From Biomphalaria glabrata (taxonomy: Eukaryota; Mollusca; Gastropoda; Planorbidae), in NCBI RefSeq assembly GCF_947242115.1, contig NC_074716.1, positions 4,566,001 to 4,630,000 of the forward strand: a stretch of 64,000 nucleotides of DNA, in the 5' to 3' direction. A model generated the notes under the pieces. That model saw nothing but the letters and a program-made list of their open reading frames with translations, did no database searches and was not told the DNA's origin. Of this stretch, positions 33,320 through 44,128 are shown piece after piece. Position 1 is the first letter of the stretch, and each line of letters opens with the position of its first letter. The position numbers and the translations under genes were made by a program.

Positions 33320-33326
33320 TTTTTTT
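33320..33326 (+). terminator. RNA polymerase III terminator (T7)
   Basis: Seven T residues start three bases after the tRNA 3' end. Confidence 0.85.
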
Positions 33327-33606
33327 AATAAATATTATTTAAAAAAAATAATATTTAACAATTTATCCTCTGTAGATCTATAACTTGCTAAATATAGCTA
33401 CTACTAACATAAATAAAAAAGATCTGCTGACGTGGATATTATGCTTTAATAAAATGCATTTAACTATTTATTACTATTATCTATTTTAAAAAAAAGTAAG
33501 TTGGGGTCAATTGTAAGTCATGACATTCCACTTATAGCTATCAAACCTTATAAACAGTTGTAGCTAATGTAGCTATAAAGCTGTCAATGATAGCTTTAAA
33601 TGGACA
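33327..33606. other. AT-rich spacer, nothing recognised
   Basis: No open frame or repeat of note. Confidence 0.5.
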
Positions 33607-33636
33607 TTCAGGCACTGGAGTTTTAGGCACCGGACA
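33607..33636. repeat. foldback-family minisatellite fragment (left-arm orientation)
   Basis: TTCAGGCACTGG followed by TTTTAGGCACCGGACAATT, the terminal unit type of the foldback elements. It may pair with the inverted fragment at 34887-34935 as the ends of a short, diverged element. Confidence 0.6.
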
Positions 33637-33673
33637 ATTTTTTTATATGGAGCAAATGTTAATTCCTCTATCT

Positions 33674-33821
33674 CAGGGGTTCTCAACCTGTGGGTCGAAA
33701 TATGGATTGTTTTGTCTATTCTTCTATTGCTGTATGTGTGTGTGTGTGGGGGGGGGGAGGTCGCGGCAGAGTGGGGAATTGTAAAAAGGGGTCGCCGAGC
33801 ATAAAAGGTGGAGAACCGCTG
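33674..33821. mobile_element. 148-bp CAGGGGTTCTCAACC-type hAT short element
   Basis: Left CAGGGGTTCTCAACC, right GGTGGAGAACCGCTG. The interior has GGGTCG near both ends and a GT tract. The same family is better preserved, in the other orientation, at 43951-44128. No convincing target duplication. Confidence 0.7.
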
Positions 33822-34322
33822 CGTCTCTCTGGTATTTCTGTATCTACGCATTGGATAATGTCCCATAACTCTAAATAGATTTTCATGTAGTTTTGTATTC
33901 GTGTACAAAAACAGTAGAACTTCCTTTATCCGGATAATTTGGAGAGGCATCTGTCCGGATAATCGATCGTCCGGATAACCGAATGCGCAATCATATTATT
34001 GACGGTTCATTCCACCAACAGTATAAAGAAAATGTCTGGGTGCAACTCAATAGTAAACTTAAAATAAAAATGAAATATACAGGGGAACAAAGCATTAAAT
34101 GTTGTAGCCAATCATTATTAAGAGAAATAAATGCTGATCTTTCGCTGCACATAAGCAAGACCACTTAGATACCGTACTGTGAAACAAAACACAACTGACA
34201 ACCGGATAAACGACATTATTTTAGACTCGTACTTTGAAAGGTATACACATAATTTAGCGCACTTTTTAGCACCGTAGAATCCAATTTCTTAGCTCTTTTA
34301 GCACAAACTTATTTTTAGTATT

Positions 34323-34448
34323 TAGTTGGTAACAGTGAGCTTTTAATAAAACTTGAAAATCCCCAAGTTGGCAACAGTGAGCTTTTAATAAAACTTGAAA
34401 ATCCCCAAGTTGGCAACAGTGAGCTTTTAATAAAACTTGAAAATACCC
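34323..34448. repeat. 42-bp tandem repeat, three units
   Basis: Unit GTTGGCAACAGTGAGCTTTT followed by AATAAAACTTGAAAATCCCCAA. The first and last units show small changes. Confidence 0.95.
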
Positions 34449-34476
34449 TATGTTTAATTAATAAATTCATCCTTTA

Positions 34477-34508
34477 ATAATAATAATAATAATAATAATG
34501 ATAATAAT
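34477..34508. repeat. (TAA)n microsatellite
   Basis: TAA run at the left edge of the LINE fragment. Confidence 0.9.
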
Positions 34509-34766
34509 CTTAATTTAAGAAAAACTGAGATAGAAAAACAAAGAAAATATGGGAACCTAGGCTTGGAGATTAAGCGTCTATGGAAATTGTCCAAAATAAC
34601 AATATACCCCATTGTTATATCAACCGAGGGGATAATAACAACTGACCTCACAGACACCTTCAAGGCCCTTAACATTCCTAGGAACATCTTCGTTGCCTGT
34701 CAGAGGGCGGTACTGCTGCAGACCTGCCACATCACCAGAAAATTCCTCAGTGGAAACTGTTAAAGG
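34509..34766 (+). mobile_element. C-terminal fragment of a non-LTR retrotransposon protein
   Basis: The plus strand reads EIEKQRKYGNLGLEIKRLWK, then ITIYPIVISTEGII, ALNIPRNIFVACQRAVLL and CHITRKFLSGNC with a stop at about 34763. The pattern (EIKRLWxxxxVxxIPVVIxxxGxIP ... LQKAVLLxTCxIxRKFL) is a frequent LINE protein tail. I cannot assign the clade. Confidence 0.65.
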
Positions 34767-34848
34767 GACTACGATAATTTTGTTTCTCTTTAGCGAAACT
34801 CGACCCTGGCAGCGCCAGAGAATGACTATTCGTTCATTTCTAACATAA

Positions 34849-34886
34849 TAATCTTTATTGTCCGTATGGAAATTTGTCTTACAATT
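34849..34886 (-). mobile_element. LINE 3' tail fragment
   Basis: AATCTTTATTGTCCGTATGG followed by AAATTTG is the reverse complement of a LINE 3' end with an AATAAAG signal. A similar stretch (TTTATTGATCCTTACGGAAA) starts the LINE relic at 52545. Confidence 0.5.
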
Positions 34887-34935
34887 TGTGCCTAAATATC
34901 CGGGTGCCTAATTGTCCGGTGCCTAAATTACCAGG
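34887..34935. repeat. foldback-family minisatellite fragment (right-arm orientation)
   Basis: GTGCCTAAATATCCGGGTGC and TGTCCGGTGCCTAAATTACC, inverted relative to 33607-33636. Confidence 0.65.
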
Positions 34936-36065
34936 CAACTTTTTTTTTTTTTTTTTGGTACAGCAGATAAACCAAAGATTCTATTTATTAAAATCCTTCT
35001 TTTGGTGAAATTGTCATACAGTAAAAAAAACAACACACACACTAAATATTATCATCTGTTTGTTCCACAACTGTCTTCACCTTTTCTGTAGAGAATGAAC
35101 AAAAAAAAAAATACAGTTATTGACTGATAGTTTTTAGCATATTGGGAAAACAAAAATGTCAGACAGAAATGTTTAGTGTTTTTTTTAATATCTTTTTATT
35201 TTAATTGAAATTGGCTTGAAATGTATTTCATCTAAATGTAGTGTGACAAACTTCTAAATGATAGATCTAGGTACACACTGTGTTCGTATTACATTTCATG
35301 TCAATTTTCAAACCTAAACGCCCCCCCCCCCACCCTCCTTCTTAGGGCAGGTGTTCTCAAAGTAAACGTCCTATTACTCAATTTGTGGACGTTTGGTTAA
35401 GGTCAAAGGTGAATGCCGACCAGCAGACGACTCGGTTGAAACAATGAGCCGACAGCAGATGGCTTGAACTGGGATTGTCTTTGCGTCATCAAACAAATTG
35501 GCGCTCGATGTGCGAACTGTCTTCCCCGGTCGGCAGCTATCAAAGGGATTCGCCGCCATTGAATCCTTGACAAGGTCCACCAAGATAATGATCTCTGTTA
35601 GATAGATACTAGCTTTAGAATAGTGTAGATCTAATTCCCAACACAAACACACGCCCTCCTCTTTGTGTGTCTAGAACAATAAACATCAAAAAGATCTAGA
35701 TACAAATAAGATATTACACATTTTCACTAAATGAGTAATAAGTAGTAAAAAAAACAACAAGAAAAACAAACAGACAATACCTGACTGCCATAGGTTAGTT
35801 CACTCAGTCGCACATGATAGGAAATAATCAATTTCTTTGGACTTGGCTTTTTTTTTTTATTTATTTATTACTTTGAATAGCTTTGAGTATTACAAAATCT
35901 AGAATTTAAATAAAGACCATTACGAGACAACGAAACTGAAACCAGTAACTAATCAAGTTGTCTTATTGTTTTGTTTACCTCCCCTAATAATGTCACAATG
36001 TAACCGGCTTTTCAAAACAAGATTTGACAGGTCAAGCAACATGTTAAACATAGAAAAATGGAATC
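34936..36065. other. gene-free stretch
   Basis: AT-rich with homopolymers. A 92-codon minus-strand frame at 35652-35374 (with SNLFDDAKTIPV-like composition) has no recognisable domain. Nothing else was recognised. Confidence 0.45.
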
Positions 36066-36360
36066 TGTGCTTCATCTGGACCCCCTAACTGAGCCCAAAC
36101 TCACCCTTAAGAGTGCCCGTTTGGGCTATAACGTTCATCCCCCAAATGGGGCCCTTTCAGGCCCCTCAATGTTTGACCGGCCCCATGAGGGTTTCATTTG
36201 GGCCCCCTAACGGAGCCCAGATTCACCCCTATGGGTGCTCGTTTGGGACAACGTTTATCCCCTAAATGGCCCCTCAATGTTCGCGCCTTACTGTCCCCAC
36301 TAGGGCTTCATCTGGGCCCCTGACTGCGCTCAGACTCGCCCCTAAAGAGCACCCATTTAT
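36066..36360. repeat. GC-rich ~115-122-bp tandem repeat, about 2.5 units
   Basis: Units begin near 36070, 36192 and 36306 with CTTCATCTGGGCCCCCTAAC-like sequence and contain GAGCCCA, CACCCCTA, CGTTTGGG and AATGGCCCCTCAATGTT blocks. Much more GC-rich than its surroundings. Followed by (GA)n at 36367-36390. Confidence 0.85.
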
Positions 36361-36366
36361 ATGTAT

Positions 36367-36390
36367 AAGAGAGAGAGAGAGAGAGAGAGT
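36367..36390. repeat. (GA)n microsatellite
   Basis: Perfect AG run. Confidence 0.95.
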
Positions 36391-36620
36391 AGGCCTACAT
36401 ATCTAAATCTAGTCTATGGTGACAATTAATCTGATTAAAACTATTCATTTACATGTCATTACTTATCAACCCCTGTTTTCGTTGTATGTCCTCACCTCAA
36501 CTCTAGTTACGCAAGAGAGACTACTTAAAAGTACAAGTCCCTTGCAGTGCCAACTTCCACAATACTCTCTACAATATAGTTCTGCTATAATCGGATGAAA
36601 ACTGCCAAGGTAAAGAAACC

Positions 36621-38897
36621 GAATTTAGAAAATTTAGGCACCGGATATTTAGGCACCGCGTATTTACGGATATTTAGGCACCGGATATTTAGGCACCCGG
36701 AAATTTAGGCACCCGGATATTTAGGCACCCGGAAATTTAGGCACCCGGATAATTAGGCACCCGGAAATTTAGGCACCGGATAATTAGGCACTTTTTGACA
36801 AGGCGGAAAATTAGGCACCGGATAATTAGGCACTCTTTAATTAGCGACCTTAATTTTGAAAGTAGTTTTAAAATGTTAACGTATATGTTATCCTTAGGCT
36901 ATGGGCTATCGGTGACGTTATCAAAAAAAATAGCAACCATAACGATTCTAACTAAAGAAAAGCTGACAAAATGGGGAAAATGACAATCATGAGAATGTGT
37001 GGAAAAAAAATGACTCCTTAGTCCATTATATAATATAGACATCACAGCATTCAGGGGAGGGGAGGTAGAGATGATTCTCCGCTCATTGCTTCCGTCCATC
37101 ACCAACCCCTACGGTTGACTGGTGAGTTTTTTTTAATTGATGATTATGCAAATTGTGTAAATATTTAGTTACTAATGTAAATACTTAGATTAAAAAGTAT
37201 TATAAAATATTTTTATTATGTCGGGGAGTGTTGGTGATAAATATAATCGCAATCGCCCTCTGCTTGTGGAAAAAGGAGGGGTCGTACTCTTAAAATGGGA
37301 TGGGCGGGGCGGGGGGGGGGGCACACACTCTCACTTAAATGAGAGGATTTCTCGCAGGTAGATGTAAACTTAGTCGTAAAAGTAACGTAGTGAATCTGAA
37401 GGCTACACACTGGACTAAAGGGTAAGGAAACACAAAGGTGTTCAAATGGAAGTCTGGGGATTATATTTTAGAGGTCTTCCAAAAACTTTGGTAGACATAT
37501 TTCTGTTAAAACCATCATAATAATAAGAACAGTAATAAAAATAATAATATTATATATAAGTGAAATAAAGATAGTTAAATTTCATTGGCAGTTTTGAAAG
37601 TTAGGGAAACGAGTGTTTTTTTTTGTGTTTTTTTAATATGTGTGTGTGTTTAATAATGAGTGTATGAAACCTTTTTTGTCGTTTTTTTTTTCATTCTGAA
37701 GAAAAAAATAATTGTATAAGGTAGGCTTACTGAACACAAAAGGAATGGAGGAATCATACCTTCTCGACAATTGTAGTAAATATATTTGGTTTATGATAGA
37801 GAAGGCGGGGTTAAATTGGAACATCAACAATCTTCTATAAGCAGAATAAGTATTAATAAGAGACCAATATTCCAAAAAAAAAATGATATTTAAATTTTTA
37901 ACTCATCTGTCTTCTCCATAAACTTTTTTAAATTTTCAAAACATTATATTTTATCGTAATTTCTAGCCGTTTTGCGATATCCATTGCTATTTATATAAAT
38001 ATTATATTACATAAATATACATATTAATTCAATAAAAGTTAATGACCACATTTGAAGGACGTAACACACCTATACACTCTCACAATAGATCTTCCTAAAG
38101 GGGTTACCCATTAACAATATAAAAGAAGGAGTGTTGATAATAGATATTAATGCTATTATAAAATATATATACTACTTTAGTTTATCAACATATTTAATTC
38201 CTATAAGTAACGCGTGCAAATCCACCCTGCTCATTTCCATTCCCACTATAAGAAGACAATTTTCTCCAGACTTCCATTTTAGCAGTTATGTTCAATGCTG
38301 TACCCTGCCCTGTACTCCAGTGTGTAGCCTTGAGACTCATTGCGTCATTTTCACGACCTAGCTCAACATCTACCCGCCACAAATCCTCTCCTTTAGTGGG
38401 AGTGCGTAGAGGGGGAAGGGCTAAGGTCAGGAAGCAATGAGAAGAGAATCAACTCTACCTCCCCTTCCTTGAATCCAGTGAGGTCTATATTTTATAACGA
38501 CTATTAATCCGCAGTCATTTTTTCCACACATTCTCACGATTGTCATTTTTTTCCTCGTTTTGTCAGATTTTCTTTTATATCATGAAAATTCAGTTAGAAT
38601 CGTTATAGTTGCTATTTTTTTGATAACGTCACCAATAGCCCATAGCCTAAGGATAACATATACGTTAACATTTTAAAACTACTTTCAAAATTAAGGTCGC
38701 TAATTAAAGAGTGCCTAATTATCCGGTGCCTACTTTTCCGCCTTGTCAAAAAGTGCCTAATTATCCGGTGCCTAAATTTCCGGGTGCCTAATTATCCGGG
38801 TGCCTAAATTTCCGGGTGCCTAAATTTCCGGGTGCCTAAATATCCGGTGCCTAAATATCCGGTGCCTAATTATCCGGTGCCTAAATTTCCAGATACC
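36621..38897. mobile_element. foldback element, copy B (MULE-like, 9-bp TSD), uninterrupted
   Basis: Exact 9-bp duplication AAAGAAACC at 36612-36620 and 38898-38906. Same termini as copy A, but one extra terminal minisatellite unit on the left. Arms 36621-37103 and about 38420-38897 are inverted copies. The core (37104-38419) is near-identical by eye to copy A outside the nested insertion, including the intact GGGGTCGTACTCTTAAAATG site where copy A is interrupted. 2277 bp. The short open frames present in both copies (for example a 76-codon frame at 38131) show no protein character. Confidence 0.92.
38420..38897. repeat. right inverted arm of foldback copy B
   Basis: Reverse complement of 36621-37103 with mostly single-base differences, ending in GTGCCTAAATTTCC + AGATACC. 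Confidence 0.9.
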
Positions 38898-38906
38898 AAA
38901 GAAACC

Positions 38907-39789
38907 TGCGTGGCACGATTCCTAAATGTCAGAAACAAAGTTACATCAGCTAAAGTCAAACTTTGACTTAAAAGAAATAAAAACTCAAGCAAATAGAGCA
39001 CAAACACACATACGCGAGTTATGTACATTTCCAGACATAAAAAAAAAATCCTGCTTTAGGATATTTCAATTTTCTTTTTGTACTCTAAAAAAAATACTGT
39101 AAAAAAGTCTTCCCATTTTTCGGCAGTTTGGAATATCCGGTGCCTAAGTTTCTAGTGCTTCAATTTCCTTGATTCTAGTATGGTATCGTAAAAAAAAGGA
39201 TAATCTAGGCGAGTCATTCAAAGCGACATTACATCAATTCGTTCTGGTTGATTTGAAAAAAAGTCAATAATCATTATGGCTAATGAGTATAAACGAAGCC
39301 CCCTTCCCCCTTTGTTTAGGGCGTCACCTCTGTTTTTTGTTTAATGTATCTTGGCCTCACGCAATAAAGTCAACAGACCATGACGAAACTGATCAAACTT
39401 CAATTAATCTTTAATCTTGAACATAAGTGTACGCCCATTCAATGTTTGTTCAGTGAGTTGGCACAATCATTGTCCCCGTGTCATAGCTTATTTATTGACG
39501 TCAATAACAGAATGATCGATTGATTATAGCAGTTGAACTGTACATTTATTCTTATGCACTGGTGGCCCAATGTTTCATAAAAGTCTACATTATTTCAAAA
39601 AGTATATTTTAAAACCATACACCAATAAAAAATACATTAAAAAAAATAAAATAAAACGAAGCTTACTTAAAGTGTAGTTTGGCCATGTCGTTGAGTTAGT
39701 AATAGATCTTGACTTACAATAATATATTTGGGCATTTAGAAATATTTGTACCAATTTTTTTTTGTTTAGCACAATTTCGTGTTTTTAAC
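38907..39789. other. gene-free stretch with one stray foldback unit
   Basis: ATATCCGGTGCCTAAGTTTC at 39133-39152 is a lone minisatellite unit. No exon supported. Confidence 0.5.
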
Positions 39790-40858
39790 TTTCTCAATGC
39801 GCTATGATCCAGTCATTGTCTAATCCAGTGATGCTCAACCTAATTTGACCTGCGGGCCATTTTAACTTCCGACACGCGTGTGGCGGGCCACATCAACATA
39901 AAGGTACAAAATATGAAATCAAAATTCACCTGAAACTATTTGAAACTATTGGATCTAGTACTTACATTAATTAATTGGATATTTAAAGTATATCATTTTT
40001 TACGCGTCTAAAAATGGCGTCATTTCACAACAGCAACATTGTAGCTACCTTTACCAAAAACTTATTTTCTTGTCTCTTTTTGGTAAATATTCCCATCGAT
40101 CCTCCAATCTCTAGGCGTAGTTTAACCAATCTTTTATATGCGGCTGAAATCAAGAAGGCCTTCATATTTGTTTTATAATACCGCCGTATATGTTGTTGTT
40201 ATTTTGGAAACAGACAGACTTTCTTTACAAAACAAATATGTTGGCTTATTATCATGTTCCACAAAAAAGATCCATTCACTTTTCATGGTAGATTCGATAT
40301 TAAGAGTTCCATTCATAAACTCATAAACGCACACTCGTTAAAGGTCATGGTACCAATCCATCAGAGAAAAACTGAGGGCCCTCACGAAGGCAAAGATACA
40401 ATGTCAACTTTTTGAAGTGGGGAGGATTTTCTAATTTTGTGCCGACGTTTCGGCGGGCCGCATAGAACCACGTTGCGGGCCGGTTCTGGCCCGCGGGCCG
40501 TACTTTGGGTATCACTGGTCTAATCCATTCTCATGATTGTCATTTTTTCACCCGTTTTGTCAGCTTTTAGTATCATGAAAAAGCAGTAATTTTAAGAATC
40601 GTTATAGGCCTAGTTGCTATTTTTGATAACGTCACCGTAGCCCAAAGCCTAAGGATAAAATATACGTTAAAACTTTTTAATTATGTTCAAAATTAAAATC
40701 GCTATGAAAGAGTGCCTACTAATTTTCCGCCTTGTCAAAAAGTGCCTAATTATTCGGTGCCTAAATTTCCGGGTGCATAAATACCCGGGTGCCTAAATTT
40801 CCGTGTGCCTAAATATCCGGGTGCTTTAATATCCGGTGCCTAAATGTCCAGACACCAC
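39790..40858. mobile_element. partial foldback copy C (right arm), interrupted by a hAT element
   Basis: 40526-40858 matches the right arms of copies A and B: ATTCTCATGATTGTCATTTT, GATAACGTCACC, CCGCCTTGTCAAAAAGTGCC and the terminal minisatellite, ending CCAGACACC. The sequence just left of the nested element (ATCCAGTCATTG) continues the arm as in copy B (CCGCAGTCATT). The left arm is missing. More diverged than A and B, so older. Confidence 0.75.
39836..40517. mobile_element. 682-bp hAT-like element with exact 8-bp TSD, nested in foldback copy C
   Basis: Duplication GTCTAATC at 39828-39835 and 40518-40525. Left CAGTGATGCTCAACC, right GGGTATCACTG. Both ends carry GCGGGCC-rich subterminal motifs (TGCGGGCCATTTT; GGCCCGCGGGCCGTA). 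No coding capacity. Confidence 0.9.
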
Positions 40859-42117
40859 ATAGTTGATATATATTATATAAGCTTTTTTTTTTTTTTTAAA
40901 GGTTTCACTTAGAGAACATTAGACTTTCTGCGATCTAAATTAATTAATTCTGCTCATGTTTTAATGAAATCCAGAAAATAAACACTTTTTTTTTTATAAT
41001 TAATATATGAATATTAATAAGGCCTCGTCTTGAAGTTAAATTTGAGATGAGTGGTTCTCAGTTTGTGCAATCTAATGTCCACTTCGAATAGACTTCATTT
41101 AGGTTGGGGGTCTTCCAATGTTTCATAATACCTGCATAACTTATAATAATGTGTCTAGAAGTCTAACCTGGCTACAACAGCCAATACATTATGACTGTAG
41201 TACCCGGCCTGGCCCTGGAACCGAGCCTCTACGGGACCCTCGGAAATAGCATGTCGAGGGTCCCGGCCACAGCGGATCATTGTGTACTGTGGACAGACAG
41301 TAAAGCACCGCGTTAAGTCGAAACCAATCGGTTAATACCAGATATGGCCCGCGGGCTTGTAAATTGAGAGCCACTGGCTAAAAAAAGATGTTTAAAAAGA
41401 AAAGAAAAAAAAAAACCCTGATAAGAATGTGAAATTTTTATCAAAAAAAAAAAAAAAAAAAAGACTTTCCCTGGAAAGCACTGACTAATTGATCCTGTTT
41501 TGTTCAGCTTAATTACTGTCTTTCTTGAGAATAGACATAAGATGCATAATCTTACATGCGCACAGACACACACAACTACACACATACACACACACATACA
41601 CACAGTCAGCTGTTGTTTGAGTTACAACGCTGTTGTAGTTCTATTTATTTTTGTTTCATTAAAGTCTGTATTTATCTAGTTATATAAATTATATATATAT
41701 AGTTATATATACAGTTATATAATATAGTCATAAACTATATATTGTACAAACACATACAGTCATGTTACATATACAGTTATGAATTAGACTACGGTGTCAA
41801 TAAGCCTATACTTGGCAGCTACATGCAGATGTGTTAGACCGAAACTTCTGAACCCTGGCTTACAATCTAATCAAACTATATGATTACTTGAGATGTTGAT
41901 GTCATTTGAAATTGCATATCAAATCATAATGACGTCTTCTTTTCAGAGAAAACTTAAGACAAGTTAATACAAGCTCCGGGCACGATGGGACCGTCATTAG
42001 AGTAAGTTAATACATGCTCCGGGCACGATTAGAACAAATGCGAGACTGATAGTTCCTGTGCTTACGATACGCCAAACGAAAATATTTTGTTTGTTTGTTT
42101 AAATATTATTGTAGGTT
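40859..42117. other. gene-free stretch with a possible hAT-like repeat and short AT duplications
   Basis: 41052-41370 may be a decayed hAT-like element (GAGTGGTTCTCAGTTTG at the left; GCCCGCGGGCTTGTAAATTG ... GAGAGCCACTG at the right). It includes a 9-bp-stem hairpin (GGACCCTCG/CGAGGGTCC) at about 41231-41261. A CACA tract lies at 41565-41602. ATACAAGCTCCGGGCACGAT and its near-copy ATACATGCTCCGGGCACGAT (about 41967 and 42010) form a short direct duplication. Confidence 0.45.
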
Positions 42118-42215
42118 TTAAGTCATTATAATTAGATGCAGGACGCGTAGAACGTAATCGTCTTATTTTTTGAAGTTACGTCTGTATTTTATAAGAAAAG
42201 ATCTAAGAGCAAACA
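42118..42215. mobile_element. arm of the palindromic 'ACGTC' repeat
   Basis: GCGTAGAACGTAATCGTC, then TTGAAGTTACGTCTGT and a TATAAG tail. Inverted with respect to 42965. Confidence 0.65.
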
Positions 42216-42964
42216 TAAACTAAATAAGTATATAAGTTATTTGAAAAAAGAAAAACATTAAAAACACTCTCAAATAGCACCTTCTTTATACAACTTAGGG
42301 CTTTTATTTCTCTCTTAATAACTAAGGAGTGTTCATTAAAAAGAATCGTAGTTAAGCGAATGTATAGATCAGATCTAGAAACACACTTTATAATATTCCA
42401 ATGATAGGCCTTTAGATTTAGACTTAGAAGTACGGTGCGCAAAATTTTCCTGAATTTATTAACCTCTTGAATCAATAATGGCCTTACTTTCGGAAATTCC
42501 CGAACGCGATAGTCCTATACGTTTTCAAAGTAAAAAATAAATAAATGTAAATTTGGCTTGAGTACTAGACTTAGATCTGGAGCTTCAATCTTGAAAGAAC
42601 TATCGCCAAATATTTTTAAAAATTATTTTTCTTATTATAATTTTATTATATTATAAGTTTAATAATGGCGTCATTGTCTTTTTAAAAATGTTGTTTTTTT
42701 TAAACTGTTTTTCTTGTTTATAAAAATCTTACACGCCAAGTGGTAAACAAAATGGATGGAGAAAAAAGGACAATAGTATGATGGAACTGACAGCTGAGGA
42801 GCAAGTCACTAATAGTGCCCATAAAGACAAAGTAATGAAATCTGAAAAGATGTACTGCCAGAGGTCAGCGAAGCGACCATGTGTAGCCGTCTGCATATGT
42901 TTACAAATATTTATTTACGAACCGGTATCTGTTTGTTTCTGTTGAAGTCATCAAACCATAAAAA
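42216..42964. other. gene-free AT-rich stretch
   Basis: No exon or recognised repeat; homopolymers only. Confidence 0.5.
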
Positions 42965-43131
42965 TCTATCTTCTTATCTTATATATTACAGACGTTACTT
43001 CAAAAAAGAAGATAATTACGTCCTAGGCATTTCATGTGTCAATCTAGTCATGCATGTTAATCAATGACTTAAACTCTACTAAGTCGTTGGTTTTCCTGGC
43101 TGATTCAGGCAACCCATGCCATTCTCTAAGG
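42965..43131. mobile_element. 'ACGTC' interspersed repeat, left part, split by a hAT insertion
   Basis: CAGACGTTACTTCAAAAAAG, ATTACGTCCTAGGCATTTCA, CTAGTCATGCATGTTAATCA and TTTTCCTGGCTGATTCAGGC. The repeat resumes at 43648 (GGGCACTAGGGAAGATGGAG), as the same octamer CTCTAAGG stands on both sides of the insertion. Counterpart sequence in reverse at 54811-55021. Confidence 0.8.
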
Positions 43132-43647
43132 CAGGAGCGGACTGCCTATATGGGCATTTGGGCAAATGCCCGGTGGGCCGGTACCCATATGGGCCGGAAA
43201 GGCCACCGAAATGGCCTGATCGAAGCCACTACGGCACATATCAAATTGTCAAAGGTTTTATAATATTCTTATTATGTTATTATTATTATTTTTATAAAAG
43301 GCCCTCTGAGCGTCGTGTTTAAACAAAAAAAAACTTTCACAAACATTACAGTGAAATACTATTTTAATCGAACACATTTTCCGAAAATAAAATGTAGAAT
43401 GTAGACAGTGCTACTAGTAGGCTTCATCTTTTTAGGGCCTTCATAATTGCTGATTTAAAAAGACGCTATATTGCTTATTAAGATATAGAGTTCACTGTAC
43501 GCATGCATATCGATACATTATCAAACTTAACAATGGTTTTTAAGGACCGATACACCTAGAAATGGATGCCCATCACATGATAGAGAATTTGTGGGCCGAA
43601 TTTTATAGAAATGCCCGGGGCCTATTTTGACGCCCAGTCCGCCCCTG
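43132..43647. mobile_element. 516-bp hAT-type element with exact 8-bp TSD
   Basis: Duplication CTCTAAGG at 43124-43131 and 43648-43655. Left CAGGAGCGGACTGCC, right GCCCAGTCCGCCCCTG. Subterminal sequence about GGGCATTTGGGCAAATGCCC at the left and AATGCCCGGGGCC at the right. Non-autonomous. Confidence 0.92.
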
Positions 43648-43790
43648 CTCTAAGGGCACTAGGGAAGATGGAGAACGTGTACGACTTTGTTCTAGCGTAT
43701 GGAATAAGAAATGTAATGAGAAGAAGAGAAGTTGTTTTTTTTTCAGACATGAACTTTTTAACTCGTGGGCTTATCAAAACTTGCGTGGAT
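43648..43790. mobile_element. 'ACGTC' interspersed repeat, right part
   Basis: Continuation after the hAT insertion: CACTAGGGAAGATGGAGAAC, TTCTAGCGTATGGAATAAG. The right limit is uncertain. Confidence 0.6.
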
Positions 43791-43950
43791 AGTTTGTTAG
43801 GGAAAAAATATCCTGTCACAAATTTAATAACAAAACAAAAACGAAAAAATCCTGTTTCTATGACAATGACAACACACAACATAATAAATGTACATTTCGA
43901 CCTAAACCTCCCCCTCCCCCGCCCCCCCACTTCTCTTAGTGACTTTAGTT

Positions 43951-44128
43951 CAGCGGTTCTCAGCCTTTTATCCTCGCGACCCATTTTTACAACCCCCCCC
44001 CACACTCTGTTGCGACCCCCCCCCCCAACACACACACATACAGCAATAGAAGAATAGACAAGAACAACCCCTGACAAATCGCCAATCGACCCCCAAGGGG
44101 GTCGCGATCCACCGGTTGAGAACCCCTG
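43951..44128. mobile_element. 178-bp CAGNGGTTCTCA-type hAT short element with exact 8-bp TSD
   Basis: Duplication CTTTAGTT at 43943-43950 and 44129-44136. Left CAGCGGTTCTCAGCC, right GGTTGAGAACCCCTG. Poly-C and CA tracts inside. Confidence 0.92.

Noticed and set aside
33674-33821. 8-bp target duplication for this hAT short element
   Set aside because: The flanking octamers CTCTATCT and CGTCTCTC do not match.
29466-38361. A 76-codon frame found almost unchanged in both foldback copies
   Set aside because: The copies are nearly identical throughout, so conservation says nothing about coding. The frame has no domain and AT-driven composition.
41052-41370. Full hAT-like element with GAGTGGTTCTCAG / GAGAGCCACTG ends
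   Set aside because: The ends are only loosely inverted and the flanks show no duplication, so it is kept as a possibility within the gene-free entry.
43611-44077. Frames of 148 and 151 codons on opposite strands
   Set aside because: They cross the boundary of one hAT element, a dispersed repeat and a second hAT element, so they are chance frames in repeats.
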